From Albula goreensis (taxonomy: Eukaryota > Chordata > Actinopteri > Albuliformes > Albulidae), in NCBI GenBank assembly GCA_022829145.1, contig CM040755.1, positions 10,550,563-10,614,562 of the forward strand: a stretch of DNA of 64,000 nt, given 5' to 3'. Below, one piece after another: positions 23,840-35,245 of the stretch (its first letter is position 1; each line of letters begins with the position of its first letter). The position numbers and the translations under genes are program-made. The notes beneath the pieces were generated by a model. It searched no databases and was not told the DNA's origin. It saw only the letters and a program-made list of their open reading frames with translations.

Positions 23840-23879
23840 ACTTTAGAGTTGGAACTGTTACTATAGAGGTGGAACTGTT
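23840..23879. repeat. 20-bp tandem duplication
   Basis: ACTTTAGAGTTGGAACTGTT is followed at once by ACTATAGAGGTGGAACTGTT, two adjacent 20-bp copies differing at a few bases. Confidence 0.85.
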
Positions 23880-24538
23880 CCACGTTGCACAAAAAGTTCC
23901 ATGTGGCTTGTGTGTGTTGAGATATGTAAAATGTGTAGAAAGCAATGAATTACAGTGCATTCTGTTGCTCAGGTCTGTAAAGCATTGCATGTACTCTTTT
24001 ATTTAATGAGTGAAGAGGCAGAGAACATGCTACAGTGTGATTCATACAAAGGGTAGACCTTCAGAGAAGTATTATCAGAATGCCGTAAGGACAAGTGTAT
24101 GTCTCTCAGGTAAGATATCAAGATGTGTCAGTTAGGGGTGACTGGGAAAGTCAAGACTGCTGGTGTGAGCTTTTCAGTTTGAGATTCTGAAGAGCCAAAC
24201 CCACAGCCCCCGTGACCTGTCAATTAAATTAGAAAGGTACTGTAGTGGTCTGTGTTGTATTTCTGTGAGAGGACTTGACATATATCGACCTGATATTACC
24301 TGCCACTGCTTGGGTAATTAAATCTCGCCCAGCTTCACTTTTCCCTTGGCTGCTGTATCCTTGGGTTTCCTCCAGAGCCCACGGTTTCTCCACGGTGTGT
24401 CACAATCTGTTAAGTTTTGTGGCTTGTAGCATTGTAGCACAGTAGCAGCCCCCGTAACGGCCTGCCTTGTCTTTGACGATCGATTCCCCAACAAGCAGCT
24501 TATCCTTGGGACGTAATAACCGTGAGGCCCACTGGTAT

Positions 24539-24540
<2 letters not shown>

Positions 24541-24575
<35 letters not shown>
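24541..24575. repeat. (CT)n microsatellite
   Basis: Seventeen uninterrupted CT units in an AMBRA1 intron. Confidence 0.97.
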
Positions 24576-24578
<3 letters not shown>

Positions 24579-26831
24579 TGGAGTCCTGTGCTTTAGCTGA
24601 AGATATTTTTCTTTTATTATTATTCTTTATTATTAATCACATTAATAACAAGCCGTGTATGAACACCAAGCCAATATTGCTTGAAGGATTATAGCCTGTA
24701 ACCCCTCCCCGATGCATCTATAGATCCAGCTCACCCAAGAGAGTAGGATTAGTACATCATAAACATCCTTAATTTTCCCATGAATTAGCTGCTTGGCTGC
24801 TTGTGGTCTTCAAGGGGAAAGAACTGTTTTTTTTCTCTAAAAAAAGCTCCAACACTTTGTTTTTTTGTGACTTTGCCAAACTCCAGATTGGCCAGCTCCT
24901 TGATTGCTGAGTAATTATCCACCATAAAAAATCCAGGACCTATCCTATTTTGCTGATTGACGAAGCATGTCCAAATGTATTGTTGCATTTAAAATGTCCA
25001 TTACCTGACTAATATTAGTCATTTTTCTTTGACTGCAACAGCAAGTTTATACCTATGGCACCTATATATGTAAACGCCCAGCCCACCTGTGTGCCGTAGA
25101 GCACTTTGGATAAGTAAGAGATTGATGGACAGCATAAGAGTTAATATGTGCAAATGCTTCACCCTTGGGTAAAATAATGCCAAAGATTAGCATAGATGGG
25201 CTGAGAGGCATGTCCTAGTCATGAGCTGTCTTATGTTCTTATGATAAGGTTAAAGCAGCACAATTTTGTTTTTGGCAGTGCATGAGTATTCTCTTAATTG
25301 CTAGGCTGTGAGACTATCCCCTTGGAAGACTGTCAAATTGTCTTTGGTGTCTAATTAGGCCATTTTAATTGCCCTTTCTGTTCACTTAGATTACTCTGTA
25401 GAAATAATGGTTCTGTAAGTTCCAATAGAGACAGCTGTGGTATTTTTCCTTAGTATTAAAGATCATGTTTGTGTCTGTCTTGCACAAGTTACAGGAAAAG
25501 AAGCAAGACATAGAGGGAACTTTTCAAACCGTAATAGTTGTCTTGGTATATTTTGACAGTAAAATTGGATGGAAAAACCAAGTATATTTGGAGTGTGAAA
25601 CGAGTGAAAACAAATACAGTGAGCTTTTAAAAGCTAAAACAATTTTCTGCTGTTAGCCCACATTACAAGATATTTCTACTTGAAATATTAAAAAGTTTCT
25701 AATAGTTGAGGTGGAGTTTGTTTAATGTATCACTTTAGTCTGAAAGTATCCATTTAGAATTCTTCAGGATTTATCCTAGGAATGAGATGCATGTGGCTAC
25801 TTTCTCATTGGACTAAGAATTGAGAATCAGTCATGATTTTCTGTTTATTATACATTCTCACAAATATTTTAATCTTCCTTTTAAAGTTCTTTCTGGCTAA
25901 AGAGTTCTTAAAGATAGTCTCAATTAGTTTCAGTCTTATTAATTGTTCCCTTCAGTCTTCTTGTTTATATGAAAAGTGCTTTTCTGTCTGGAAAAACAGT
26001 CTTGCTTGGGGTTGGCTGTTTTATTGGCCTTGGGTAATTGAATTTCTGTACGGTCTGCAGAAAGTGAGAATTGTAGTCCCACAGAGTGCATAGAGCAGAA
26101 ACCTTAGCTTCCCTTGCCATTTCTGATACTATGCCTCTTGTTTAGGTATGTTGGTTTAGACAAACACAGTTTTTAACCATACCTTTCCAAATCAAACTGA
26201 ATACATCCTTCCTTTCTCATGGCTTTCTCATTGCTCAACTTTCATTTTCACGCTCATTTTCAAATGCCTTCCCGCCCCTTGCAAATTCAGTTTGGATAAT
26301 GCACCTTTTTTAGGGTATGACTCATTGAGTGTGCCGTACAGGTATACAGATGGTGTGTTCCCTACTCTCCATGTTAAAATAGTGCTTTAGTCTTGTAACT
26401 GAATACTTTTAAGATATGTTGAATCATTTTCAAACCAAGTGACATGAAAGAATTTATTTGGGTGGGAAATTCACCACTTGCAGATTTAATACAGTTCAGT
26501 AGCCTGACAGCGCTGATGTTTTGCAGAAGTTTTGAGTCCTGTAGAATGCATGAGGAGAGATTGAATCATCGTTTTGTTTTCACGCAGTTTGATGTGTTTG
26601 TGTGTTTATGCGTGCCTTTTAATCATTGTTTTTCCAGACTCGTTTTTCACCTGAGCAGAAGTGAACATGAATAACAATTTCACCTTCGAACAGTTTGTTT
26701 CCACACCACCCTTTTCGTGTTCCTGTGTGAATCAGCAAGCAGTGAGGGGGGGTCAGAATCAACTGCTTACCCTTCCCTGCAGGTACTCTCCTGCTGATGA
26801 GTGGTTTAACCTGCCCTTCTCTCACCCCCAG

Positions 26832-27433
26832 GGGAAGCCTCGGAGTATGGCTCAAGTGAAGACGCCCTATCACGGATCCGCCGGCTGATAGCGGAGGGCG
26901 GGATGACTGCCGTGGTGCAGCGGGAGCAGAGCACCACCATGGCCTCCATGGGCGGCTTTGGCAACAACATCGTGGTCAGCCACCGCATCCACCGCGGCTC
27001 GCAGACCGGGGCCGAGTCTGCCGGGGCCAGGGGAGGGACCCAGGGAGGGGCCCAGAGCACCGACCACCAACCCCCAGCCTCCCCACCCGGCCCCTCCACC
27101 TCCCGCCGCTTCCCCACCACTGAGCAGGGCCGTGGCCGCACCCATGTCCTGGCGCACACGCTACGGTTGACTCATGGGCCCACCTCACCACCTCTACAGT
27201 TTGCCCCTGACTTTGCTCCCCAGGCAACGGCCATGACAGAGCCCACCGCCCCGATGGACATAGACGATTTTGAAGGTGGTCGGGTGGGCTCTTCCTCACC
27301 TTCCTCTTCTTCCTCTTCCTCCTCCTCTTCATTCTCCCCAGGCTCTTCCCCTTCTGCCAACTTCAATAACAACAACAATAGTGGCGGCGGCGATGACGGC
27401 AGTAGCCACTTGGGTGACCCGTATAGCAGGTAG
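26832..27433 (+). CDS. ambra1: AMBRA1 terminal coding exon, with stop
   Basis: The exon begins after CCCCCAG at 26831 and reads G+GG GAA GCC in phase 1, so it can follow either the 23438-23581 exon or the 14421-14611 exon. It encodes [20 protein letters not shown], then [20 protein letters not shown] and [20 protein letters not shown], near-identical to the human AMBRA1 C-terminal block. The rest is fast-evolving and disordered. It has PSTSR (27090s), a short acidic MDIDDFEGG motif, a run of serines from about 27290 to 27331 and an asparagine run near 27361-27380. The stop is TAG at 27431-27433, after a terminal GDPYSR. Human AMBRA1 also ends in a Gly-Gly-Ser/Arg-rich tail, so the length is plausible. 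The Ser and Asn codon runs are likely to vary in length between individuals. G/C-rich codon use marks the whole exon. Confidence 0.96.
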
Positions 27434-27930
27434 AGTGGTGCATCCACTTTGGGGAGCAGAAGAGGCAAACACAAGCCTGCGGCCAGTGGGTGGGCAGTGT
27501 TAAGGCCATCAGTTGGAGACAAGCACCAGAGACAGTGTTACACACAGGGGGAACATCTGTTAGATATTGCCTGGTAGTGATAGCTCCACCATCAGCCTTA
27601 CTTGCTCAAGCGTAGGTGCTGATCTTTCTTGGGGTGCCCTGACCTGGCCAGCCCCCACTCCCACCCCACTAACACACACAAAAAAAATACAAAGGCCCAC
27701 CCCACCCTCTCCTTCTGTTACTGATGTTTTCTAGAGCTATGGTATTTATTCAGGTCCTGGGGTGGTGTTCATTTACTTACATTGCGCTTAATGGGAAGGT
27801 TTGCAGAGACCCAGTAGATAAAAAGCACCTAGTACTATGATCATTCCATGTAAGAACGTTGTACTTGAATTATTTTACTACTAGGGTACCGGAACTGGGT
27901 TTGCAAGCCTTCTAGTTCATAGGCTTGGAA

Positions 27931-27936
27931 AATAAA
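27931..27936 (+). terminator. ambra1: Possible proximal poly(A) signal
   Basis: AATAAA about 500 nt after the AMBRA1 stop codon. The downstream GT/T-rich element is poor, so use would be weak or tissue-limited. Confidence 0.3.
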
Positions 27937-28054
27937 GATTAGTGCATCAAAAGTGCCATGTAACTACATGATAACGACACCTTAGGGTCTTTTCACAAGT
28001 GTAGACCTTTTACAGACGTCTACAGCAGTCAGTGCCATGTGATTAAACGCAGTT

Positions 28055-28058
<4 letters not shown>

Positions 28059-28086
<28 letters not shown>
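28059..28086. repeat. Poly-A tract (28 nt)
   Basis: An uninterrupted A run in the inferred AMBRA1 3' UTR. It would prime oligo-dT internally and could create false 3' ends in cDNA data. Confidence 0.95.
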
Positions 28087-28087
<1 letters not shown>

Positions 28088-28569
28088 AAAAACTGTATCA
28101 GCTCAGCAGCTGTGAGGTCAAATGTTTCTTAGGTGTAAAAAAAAAATGCTGTTGGAGCACTCTTGTTATAATGCATTGATACGCAATTGACTAATTGTTC
28201 GCTGCTTTCCTGCTGGAAACAACAAGAGCCAAGCCAAGGTTCTTGTGAATCTTGGTCCCTTCTCTCTGTAGAGATGCAGCTTCTTCCAGTTCCATCCCCA
28301 AAGTAAATTGCACGTCCGGTTCTTGCAATGTTTATTGCAGCAGATCCAAGCTACAGTGGCCACATTCCTTGAAGTGCAAAAAAAATGCTGTTGAAAATCA
28401 AAATTTTGAACATTTTCCATTATTCTGATAACAGAAGTACCTGTAAAAGCATGTTTTCTGTAATGCTGCATCTAACGATTAACAAGGGAGCACTATAAAT
28501 ATGAAATGTTGTGTTTGGCGACAGAACGTATAGGTTGGAAATCCACCTTGCAAAGGTATCATAGTTTTT

Positions 28570-28623
28570 AAAAAAAAAAAAAAAAAAAAAGAAAATGGAA
28601 AAAAAGGAAAAAAAAAAAAAAAA
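28570..28623. repeat. A-rich low-complexity tract
   Basis: Two long A runs separated by a few G and T bases, again in the inferred 3' UTR. A source of internal oligo-dT priming. Confidence 0.95.
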
Positions 28624-31454
28624 GAAAAGCGTGCCGCAGTCCTTAAGGACCGAGGTTCACTCTGATAAGCACCATCCTTCCTGTCTTGTTGCACTAGCAG
28701 TTTTGGACCAGTGGACCAGTGGTGAGGGTTAGTGTCAGGACCGCCCCACCCCCCCTTCCCCCCCCTTTTCGACGTACTGTAAAAGTCCTGATGCAGAATC
28801 CGATCTGCACCAGCCACTGGTCCTCAACAGAAAACTTGATCTCTGCGACCCGAGGTCGTTACCACTAGAATTCAGTGTGAAACTTGACGGTTGATAAAAC
28901 CCCCACCCCCACCCCAAAGACTTGACGGCAGGTTTGAGGGTTAGGGAAACTCTTACGGCCTTAAGAGGAGAGGGGAGGCAGGGAGCATTCTCAAAGCAGG
29001 GGGGCCTCTACCGAGGTCTTCAGCCAAGTCCCCACTCCAGCAAATAGCAGAAACTCTGAGGAGAGCATGTGTGTATGTATGTGTGCACGCGTGCGCAGGG
29101 GAGGACTGACGGCAGACAAATGTAGCATCAATTTGATTCGCTCTGCATCGATGCTGTTGTTGGGGAGTCCGACCTGAGGGGCCAAAGGCTGCAATGTGAA
29201 AAACGGCCGTCCACTGAATTTGCTGATTACAGAACAAAGTCCCTGCTGAACCGTAGGTCAAAAGAAGAAACTTGAATTCTCAATCAGCGGTCCTTTCTCT
29301 TTTTTTTTTTTTAAACGCAGTCCATCACTGCCTGGCCTACCGAGCTGTAGATCAAAGTCCAGTCACTGCACTGTCCGGCCAGCCTTTTGTGGTCAGGCGG
29401 TGTCCTGAGCTTGGCTTACATTTCAATCATGTATCTGAGGAAATCTGTCTCTCAGCCACAGAGCGGGTCCCATTCCCCCAGAGCCCCCAAAATCCCCCAC
29501 CCCAATGGTGTGGTCAGACCCCTCAGCCTTATCTCGCCAGCTAGGCCCACAGACTTGAAGTACACCCTCCTTTTGTCATTTTCAGAACAAAAATGTGACA
29601 CACCAGACACGAAATGTCTGAAATAACCAGAAAATGCACTCAAAACAGTGGCATATAATATAAAGAAAATAAAAAACTATGTATGTTTAGCTATCCAACA
29701 AAAGCCAATTTTTATAACAGTACACATTAATATGATTTTTTTTTTCTTTTTTGCAAGGTTTATTTTGTGGGGCTTTTTTGAGGGGTTTTATGCTATTTAT
29801 TGTGAGATATGAGAAAATAACAGACAACCATGTCACTGTACCATCTGTTTTGAGTATGTTTGTTTGAAAAACAGAATGAAGGAACTGTTGCGAATGGCTT
29901 GGTATGTGGGCTGCGGAGGACTCATAGACAGCGCTTGGGAAGCTGTTAACTGCATGACTGGAAACAGCAGTTACGCTCAAGGAAGGGTAGGAAAAGGAAT
30001 GTGGCGAGTGGGTGGTGTTAAAGAAGCATTGCATTTTTTTTTTTGGAATGTTCCCCCTGGCTTTACTTGATTATCTGGACTTCTTTAAAGCACTCTGGCT
30101 ATTGTTTTTAATAGTAGGTTGTCTCTGTGTTTGTTTTGTTGTCAATGCTATTAATCCCTTTACCCCTTTTTTGTCCATCTTTCTAGTCTCCCCCACTCCC
30201 CCCCCCAAGATATGTGGGTACATCTCTGTACATAATGCACATCTCATTCACCAACACACACACAATGACACGAAGACACACATCCATAAGAAAGCTCTCA
30301 TCAACCATGGCAGTTGTATGTTACTGTCCTACCAGACTGTTATGGTGGTTCATTTTAATTTGAAATTTATTTTTGTTGGTTTTTGTTTTACTTTTCTTGA
30401 GGAGAAGTTGACAGACTTCACTGTCAAGAATGTACCACCTCAGTCTGGGCTTAAGTACTGTATTCTCCCAGATGTGGGCTGGTGACCAGTAATCAGCGTA
30501 GAACTCTCATACTGCAGATAAAACTTGAGAAGTATTGTCAAATGACAGCATAACATGTTGGATTGTGGCCGAGAATGACTTTGCTTTCTGTTTTTTTACA
30601 TTATATGCCTATATCAGGGGGTGCCACTTAAAATATTCAAGATTCCCAACATCAGACTCACAGTTTTAAAAAAAAAAAAAAAAACCCAAGCAAACTTGAA
30701 ACCGGAATTTGTTTTCTAAGTTGTGCTAGTTTTTGTTTGTTGATATTTTTTGTTTTCTGTTTTTTCTGTAAAAGAAGTTAGTTTGAACCATGACGGTGTA
30801 TTCAGCAGTTTGTGTAATCAGGTGAGGATGAACAGTGTGTAAAGAGCAATGCACCTGAGTGAGGTTACCATGCAGACGTTTGTGTTTCTGAAGTGCCCAG
30901 TCAATTCAGGTGAAATCCCGGTGGAACTAAATCAAGGTTGGACAACCCAGGCCCTTATCCTTAACGGTGCCTGAATTTCACACTTCCGTGTCACTGAGGA
31001 AGTTTTGTTACTGCGTCAACCATTATTAACAGAAGGCAGCAGTGACAAAGTATACAAAGATTTTTTTTTTTTTTTTTTAAATTTTAATCTACACCTCAGA
31101 CAAATAGTTTTGTGCCTTGAGGATGGTATACAGTGACTGACCTGCTAAAGGAGCCAGGTGATCCGGGCTTATATTGACGTATAGTACTGGTATGTCTTTA
31201 TTTGAAGTTGAATGTATGCTTCACACAGCCTCATCGGGATTTAGTCTTGTGTGTTACTGGTTTGAAAATTAGCAGTGATTAATATTTTTCAAAAACATGT
31301 TTTCTTGATGGCAGGTTGTTCACTGAGTTCTATAGTCAATATGCTTGAGTAACAGACAATCTGGGGAAGGCTTGTTGAACACACTTGCTTTAGGAATCGT
31401 GGACCGAATGCGAATGTGGATTGACAAGTCTAGATCCTATACATGTGTATATAT

Positions 31455-31500
31455 ACACACACACACACACTCACTTGAACATACACACACACATGCACAC
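31455..31500. repeat. (CA)n-rich microsatellite, interrupted
   Basis: CA dinucleotide runs broken by TCACTTGAACAT and TG, in the inferred 3' UTR. Confidence 0.85.
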
Positions 31501-32443
31501 AAACACGCACTTACAATCGCACACATGCGAGGTGTAAATAAGCTAACTGATGTTTAAAGGTGAGCTGGGAAACCATGTCCAGCCATGGTTCATTCCCTGG
31601 AAAATGAGCATCACACAGCCGCTGCATTCATGGTTATCAAATTACTTGAAGATTGCAATGGTAACCGCACTTTTGTTTCGCTTGCTTTGACGATTTTAGC
31701 AGCTAGCTTATCTTTGCTTCAGTCATCCACACTGGTGACAGAAGTGGGATGTGGGAATATCACTGCTAATTTCAAATCCTGTCTTTTGGTGTGTAATGTG
31801 TGCATTTGTTTTTGTATGATGTTTTTTTTTTTTTTTTTTTAATTTGCAGAATTTATGGCTTGAAATTTGTTCCTCTGGGAGTGGCATGCTTTTGCAGATC
31901 ATTGCCAGTGGTGTCCTCCACTGGTTTAACAATAATTCAGAAAGTGTGCTGATTTCTTAAGGATTAATGAATTGTGGGTAATTATGTCTCTGACATTTAG
32001 GCCACATCAGAGGGGTCTTGCACCTTTCGTATGGTACAGTACTTAAGCTTTTGGGCTGAAAGTCTGCAGGAGGAATTAGACAGTGGAGCAGGTGCATCTC
32101 AACATGAGAAAAAAATGTATCTGTAAGAACAAGTAGTCACCTTCTTATCTTGTTTGAACACTCCACCGTCAGTTTGCTACTGTATATGCGCAAGCTTGGT
32201 TTATTCCGTAATCTTATAATAAAGGTCTAAATCAGTCTGTGAAAACATAACTTTGGGCATGTCACAGCAGGTTGCCCTACATCGTCAGTGGTCCTATTAC
32301 AAATGACTGATGGACACTTAATCTTCGTAGTGCTTTGCTCGACTCTTTTAAAGACTAGAGTGAGTTTTTGTTTTCAGTATTGTGTTTCCTTTGTGAACAC
32401 GTTAGCCTTCCAAGCCTTAAATGTTTTTTTTTCTTGTTTTTAA

Positions 32444-32464
32444 TTTTTTTTTTTTTTTTTTTTT
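32444..32464. repeat. Poly-T tract (21 nt)
   Basis: An uninterrupted T run in the inferred AMBRA1 3' UTR. Confidence 0.95.
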
Positions 32465-33761
32465 AAATGTATGTTCCCTGAAAAAGTATACCTCTGACTT
32501 TACTATCAAGAAAATGTTTACAACCCGTTGTCATTAAAGCAGCTGTGCAGCATTGGACGCCAGTCAGGTCCTGCACAGCATTGCTCAATTCGACACATTC
32601 AAAGTCAAACAAAAGTACAGCAGACAAAAACAAGAAATGTTTTCTCCCCAGTGTATTTCACAGTTAACATAGGTTGAAGAGAACACTCCCCAGTGTGTTC
32701 CAACTGAAATTTAAGTAGGCGCTAATTTGAATTTTCATACATTTTGTTGTCCTTTTTCATTTAGCCAGTTTTTCATCTTTGCTCACCGATCGCCGTGTAC
32801 AGAAATGCCTTGAATTAGTTTTCAGGTGATTAGATGGAGTTTGAACCTGATTTTTTTTTTTTTTGCAGCATTAATGCTTTTGGGGTTTAAGTGCATTATG
32901 GTGGAATATCATCTTGTGATCAGGAAGAAAAGGAGATCATTGCGAGGGATTCCCCTCTCCTTTGACTTACTATTAAGCTAAACCATTGTGTTGAGAATCA
33001 GAGAGGGCGGATCTACTGCCGCACTCATAGCTCGTCGAATATGTAGCACACACATCAATGGTTCATTCTCACATCCATCTATTGCAGTATATGCAGTACA
33101 CTACCTACATAGTCTTGGTTAATTAATTGTTTTGTATTTGCTGGCTTGCTTACCATCTGATTTCATATCTTTACATATTACACATGCACGATCTCTCATC
33201 TGGTTTTTGCTATCAGCTCTGCCCTATGGAATGGGATATGCAAATTTTAATTTTCATGTTATTTTTAATAGCTCAAATATGTAATTGGATTTGCACAACA
33301 CTTAACTTGAATATAAGGATTTCAGCACTAGGCTCTGCTAACCACTTTTTATCATGACAAAGAAACATGGTATATGCTTATGAATCTTCAACAGGTTAAC
33401 CGCACAACTTGGCTTACATAGGCTGTCTCGGATAATGTAATCTTCGTTTCTTGAAAACGCAGTAGAAAGACAAGATGCATTGCACCGTCGTTCAGCTGTT
33501 TCTTTACATGCATTTCGTAACCCTCCAAGGAGGCTATTTTTTTGTTGTGCAGGACAGGTTTCAAGTACCTGGTATCTTTTTCTCCCTTGTCTGCATGTTA
33601 TCTGCTGACTGTATGTGTAGTTAACAAGGAAGTGTCTTTTTTGTAGGAAACAATGTGATTTAAGGGTTTTTTGTATCTATATTTTAGAAGCAAAATGGAG
33701 AATAATAGTCAAAGTGCAACTAAGTGCTGTGGGAACACCAAAGATCCTATACGATAATGAT

Positions 33762-33810
33762 AATAAATAATAAAAAAGGAAACTTGAGAAGTGTCTCTGT
33801 CTGCTTCACT
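33762..33810 (+). terminator. ambra1: Strong poly(A) site: tandem AATAAA plus GT-rich element
   Basis: AATAAA occurs at 33762-33767 and again at 33769-33774. An A-rich likely cleavage zone follows, then a GT/CT-rich stretch (GTGTCTCTGTCTGC and CTGTGTCACTGTGTGT) from about 33791. This is the classical order of a vertebrate cleavage and polyadenylation site. It lies where homopolymer density falls off, so I take it as the likely distal end of AMBRA1. Confidence 0.55.
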
Positions 33811-34600
33811 GTGTCACTGTGTGTCCAACAGGCTGTGAAGGGAAGCTCCTCTCAGACCTTCAGGCTGTCCTCAGGTGTTTTACAATGCTACTTTTTTCCA
33901 GTACCTTTGTAATAATTTGCAGTAATTCTTTACTGTCATGAAAGCTGATTTGAAATGGAATCTCTTAATTGCATGGTGGTGGGGGTGGGGTGGGGTGTGG
34001 TTGGGGATCATTAAATTGTTCCGAGTGCCTTTCAACCAGTGCCATGTAGAAGAGGGCACATTTCTCAGAACTGAACTTGAGACTGGCATCCATTAACATT
34101 TCCCGTTAAGCGGTCCTGTGAAGTGACGTGGAGCAGATACATTTTAATGTGACTGGCGCCAGTTACAGGAACCTTGAACTTGATATATTCAGAGCAAAGC
34201 AGTGAAGAACTGTGAGAGCTGTGGTGTATTCCTCAGGCCCCAGTCTGGCTCTGCATCATAGATTTGTATTCTTTATGAGCCTCTGTCCCTTCTAATCAAA
34301 TACATTCAGTCCACATGATTCCATCATAATATTGCCAAATGTTTGCTTAAAGTGGAATTGGAACTTAAGAACAACTGCTTGTGTACCTGAACCAATGTGT
34401 CATGTGTAAATAGTTCAAACTTGCTGTGTAAGTGGATGAGTGTATTGTATAGAGTAACATATTTTAGTCATGTGTGTCTTGGGACAAACCACTCCATCAA
34501 CCCACAGATTTGTTATTAGAACTAGCATGGCTGTTTTGAGGCCATCGGCTGGCTTCTGTCTTTCATACTGTTAAAGGTCCTACCCAGGGCACCAGTACTA
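33811..34600. other. Intergenic, nothing recognised
   Basis: Past the proposed poly(A) site, apart from a G-rich patch (GGTGGGGGTGGGG near 33976), I see no gene, element or repeat. Confidence 0.5.
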
Positions 34601-34640
34601 CCCGAATGGAGAAATGAGCAGAAATGTTAAAGATGCATCA

Positions 34641-34861
34641 TGGCCTTTTCCCACTCCAGATCTAAATCCAATCAAGCCTTTATGGGCTGGCTTTTAGGGA
34701 TGGCAAAGACCTTATTTTCCAGTTCCACAAAATGTGAGTTGATTGACTGGCTTGTGGCAAGAGTGGTGTTGTTTTCCTGTGGCAAAATTCCAGACACTGG
34801 TAGACACCATGCCATCTTGCATACAGGCCATAATGACTTCATGTGGGTGCCCAGCTACTGA
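34641..34861 (+). pseudogene. Decayed Tc1-like transposase C-terminus
   Basis: In one frame the DNA reads WPFPTPDLNPIKPLW, a clear variant of the Tc1/mariner signature WPxxSPDLNPIExLW that precedes the third catalytic acidic residue. Further on in the same frame is LVDTMPSCIQAIM, matching the usual Tc1 tail L(V)DSMPRRIxAVI. In-frame stops lie between them, and the expected Glu of PIE is Lys. It is therefore a dead fragment of a Tc1-like element. No terminal inverted repeats are seen nearby, so only the transposase tail survives. Confidence 0.7.
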
Positions 34862-35029
34862 TTGACATAAAATTGGCATCTCCATGTTGTTTTCACCACC
34901 TGTTGCTCTGTATTACAGCTTTTCTTATCAATCAAACACACCTTGTGCAACTAGCCGGAAATCAGGCTTATGTTTAATAGATGGAGCATGACAAAGTATC
35001 TTTTGGTGAAGAGAGGGCTTAAAGAAGTA
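34862..35029. other. Intergenic, possibly the end of the Tc1-like relic
   Basis: Unremarkable AT-rich sequence between two transposon fragments. It may include the remaining 3' part of the Tc1-like element, but no terminal repeat can be recognised. Confidence 0.4.
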
Positions 35030-35245
35030 GTCCAGAGAGCACTCCACAAAATCTCAAACTCACTCTTCATTCTGAGCCTCCTGAAGAGGTGAGTCTTCAG
35101 TCTGCACTTGAAGGAGGAAGTGTTTAAACAGGAGTCCGTTTTTGGTTCAAATTTGGCCTCCATCTTTAGACTTCCCTGCTGCTGGAAGCTAATGGGCAGG
35201 TCCAATTCAGACAGGCCCCTTGTCTGAGCTGAAACCAAGAAAAGA
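35030..35245 (-). mobile_element. LINE-like 3'-end fragment
   Basis: On the minus strand a frame contains SSFKCRLKTHLFRRL, close to the SxFKxRLKTHLFRxxF motif that ends the second open frame of many vertebrate L2/CR1/Rex-type LINEs. The plus-strand version, GGTGAGTCTTCAGTCTGC, is a sequence I associate with dispersed fish repeats. No reverse transcriptase core is present, so this is a 5'-truncated copy or a derived short repeat. Confidence 0.5.

Larger units (their letters stand above)
23582..26831 (+). other. ambra1: AMBRA1 intron (3.25 kb)
   Basis: Runs from GTAGCT (23582) to the C/T-rich acceptor CCCCCAG ending at 26831. It holds a 20-bp tandem duplication at 23840-23879 and a (CT)17 microsatellite at 24541-24575. 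No other exon-like segment is seen. Confidence 0.88.
27434..33790 (+). other. ambra1: AMBRA1 3' UTR (inferred, long form)
   Basis: No further coding segment follows the stop. The sequence stays T-rich with many A/T runs (A28 at 28059-28086, T21 at 32444-32464) and no recognised transposon. The best poly(A) site is the double AATAAA at 33762-33774, which has a GT-rich stretch just after it. Shorter forms could use AATAAA at 27931-27936, 29668-29673 or 32218-32223, none of which has as good a downstream element. Whether the whole 6.3 kb is one UTR is an inference; a shorter UTR plus intergenic DNA is the alternative. Confidence 0.45.

Noticed and set aside
26806..27522. Long minus-strand and alternate-frame open reading frames over the AMBRA1 terminal exon
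   Set aside because: They are shadows of the G/C-rich coding exon; the antisense poly-Glu stretch is simply the complement of the poly-Ser codons.
34640..34861. 73-codon open frame reading MAFSHSRSKSNQ
   Set aside because: It is the wrong frame of the Tc1-like transposase relic.
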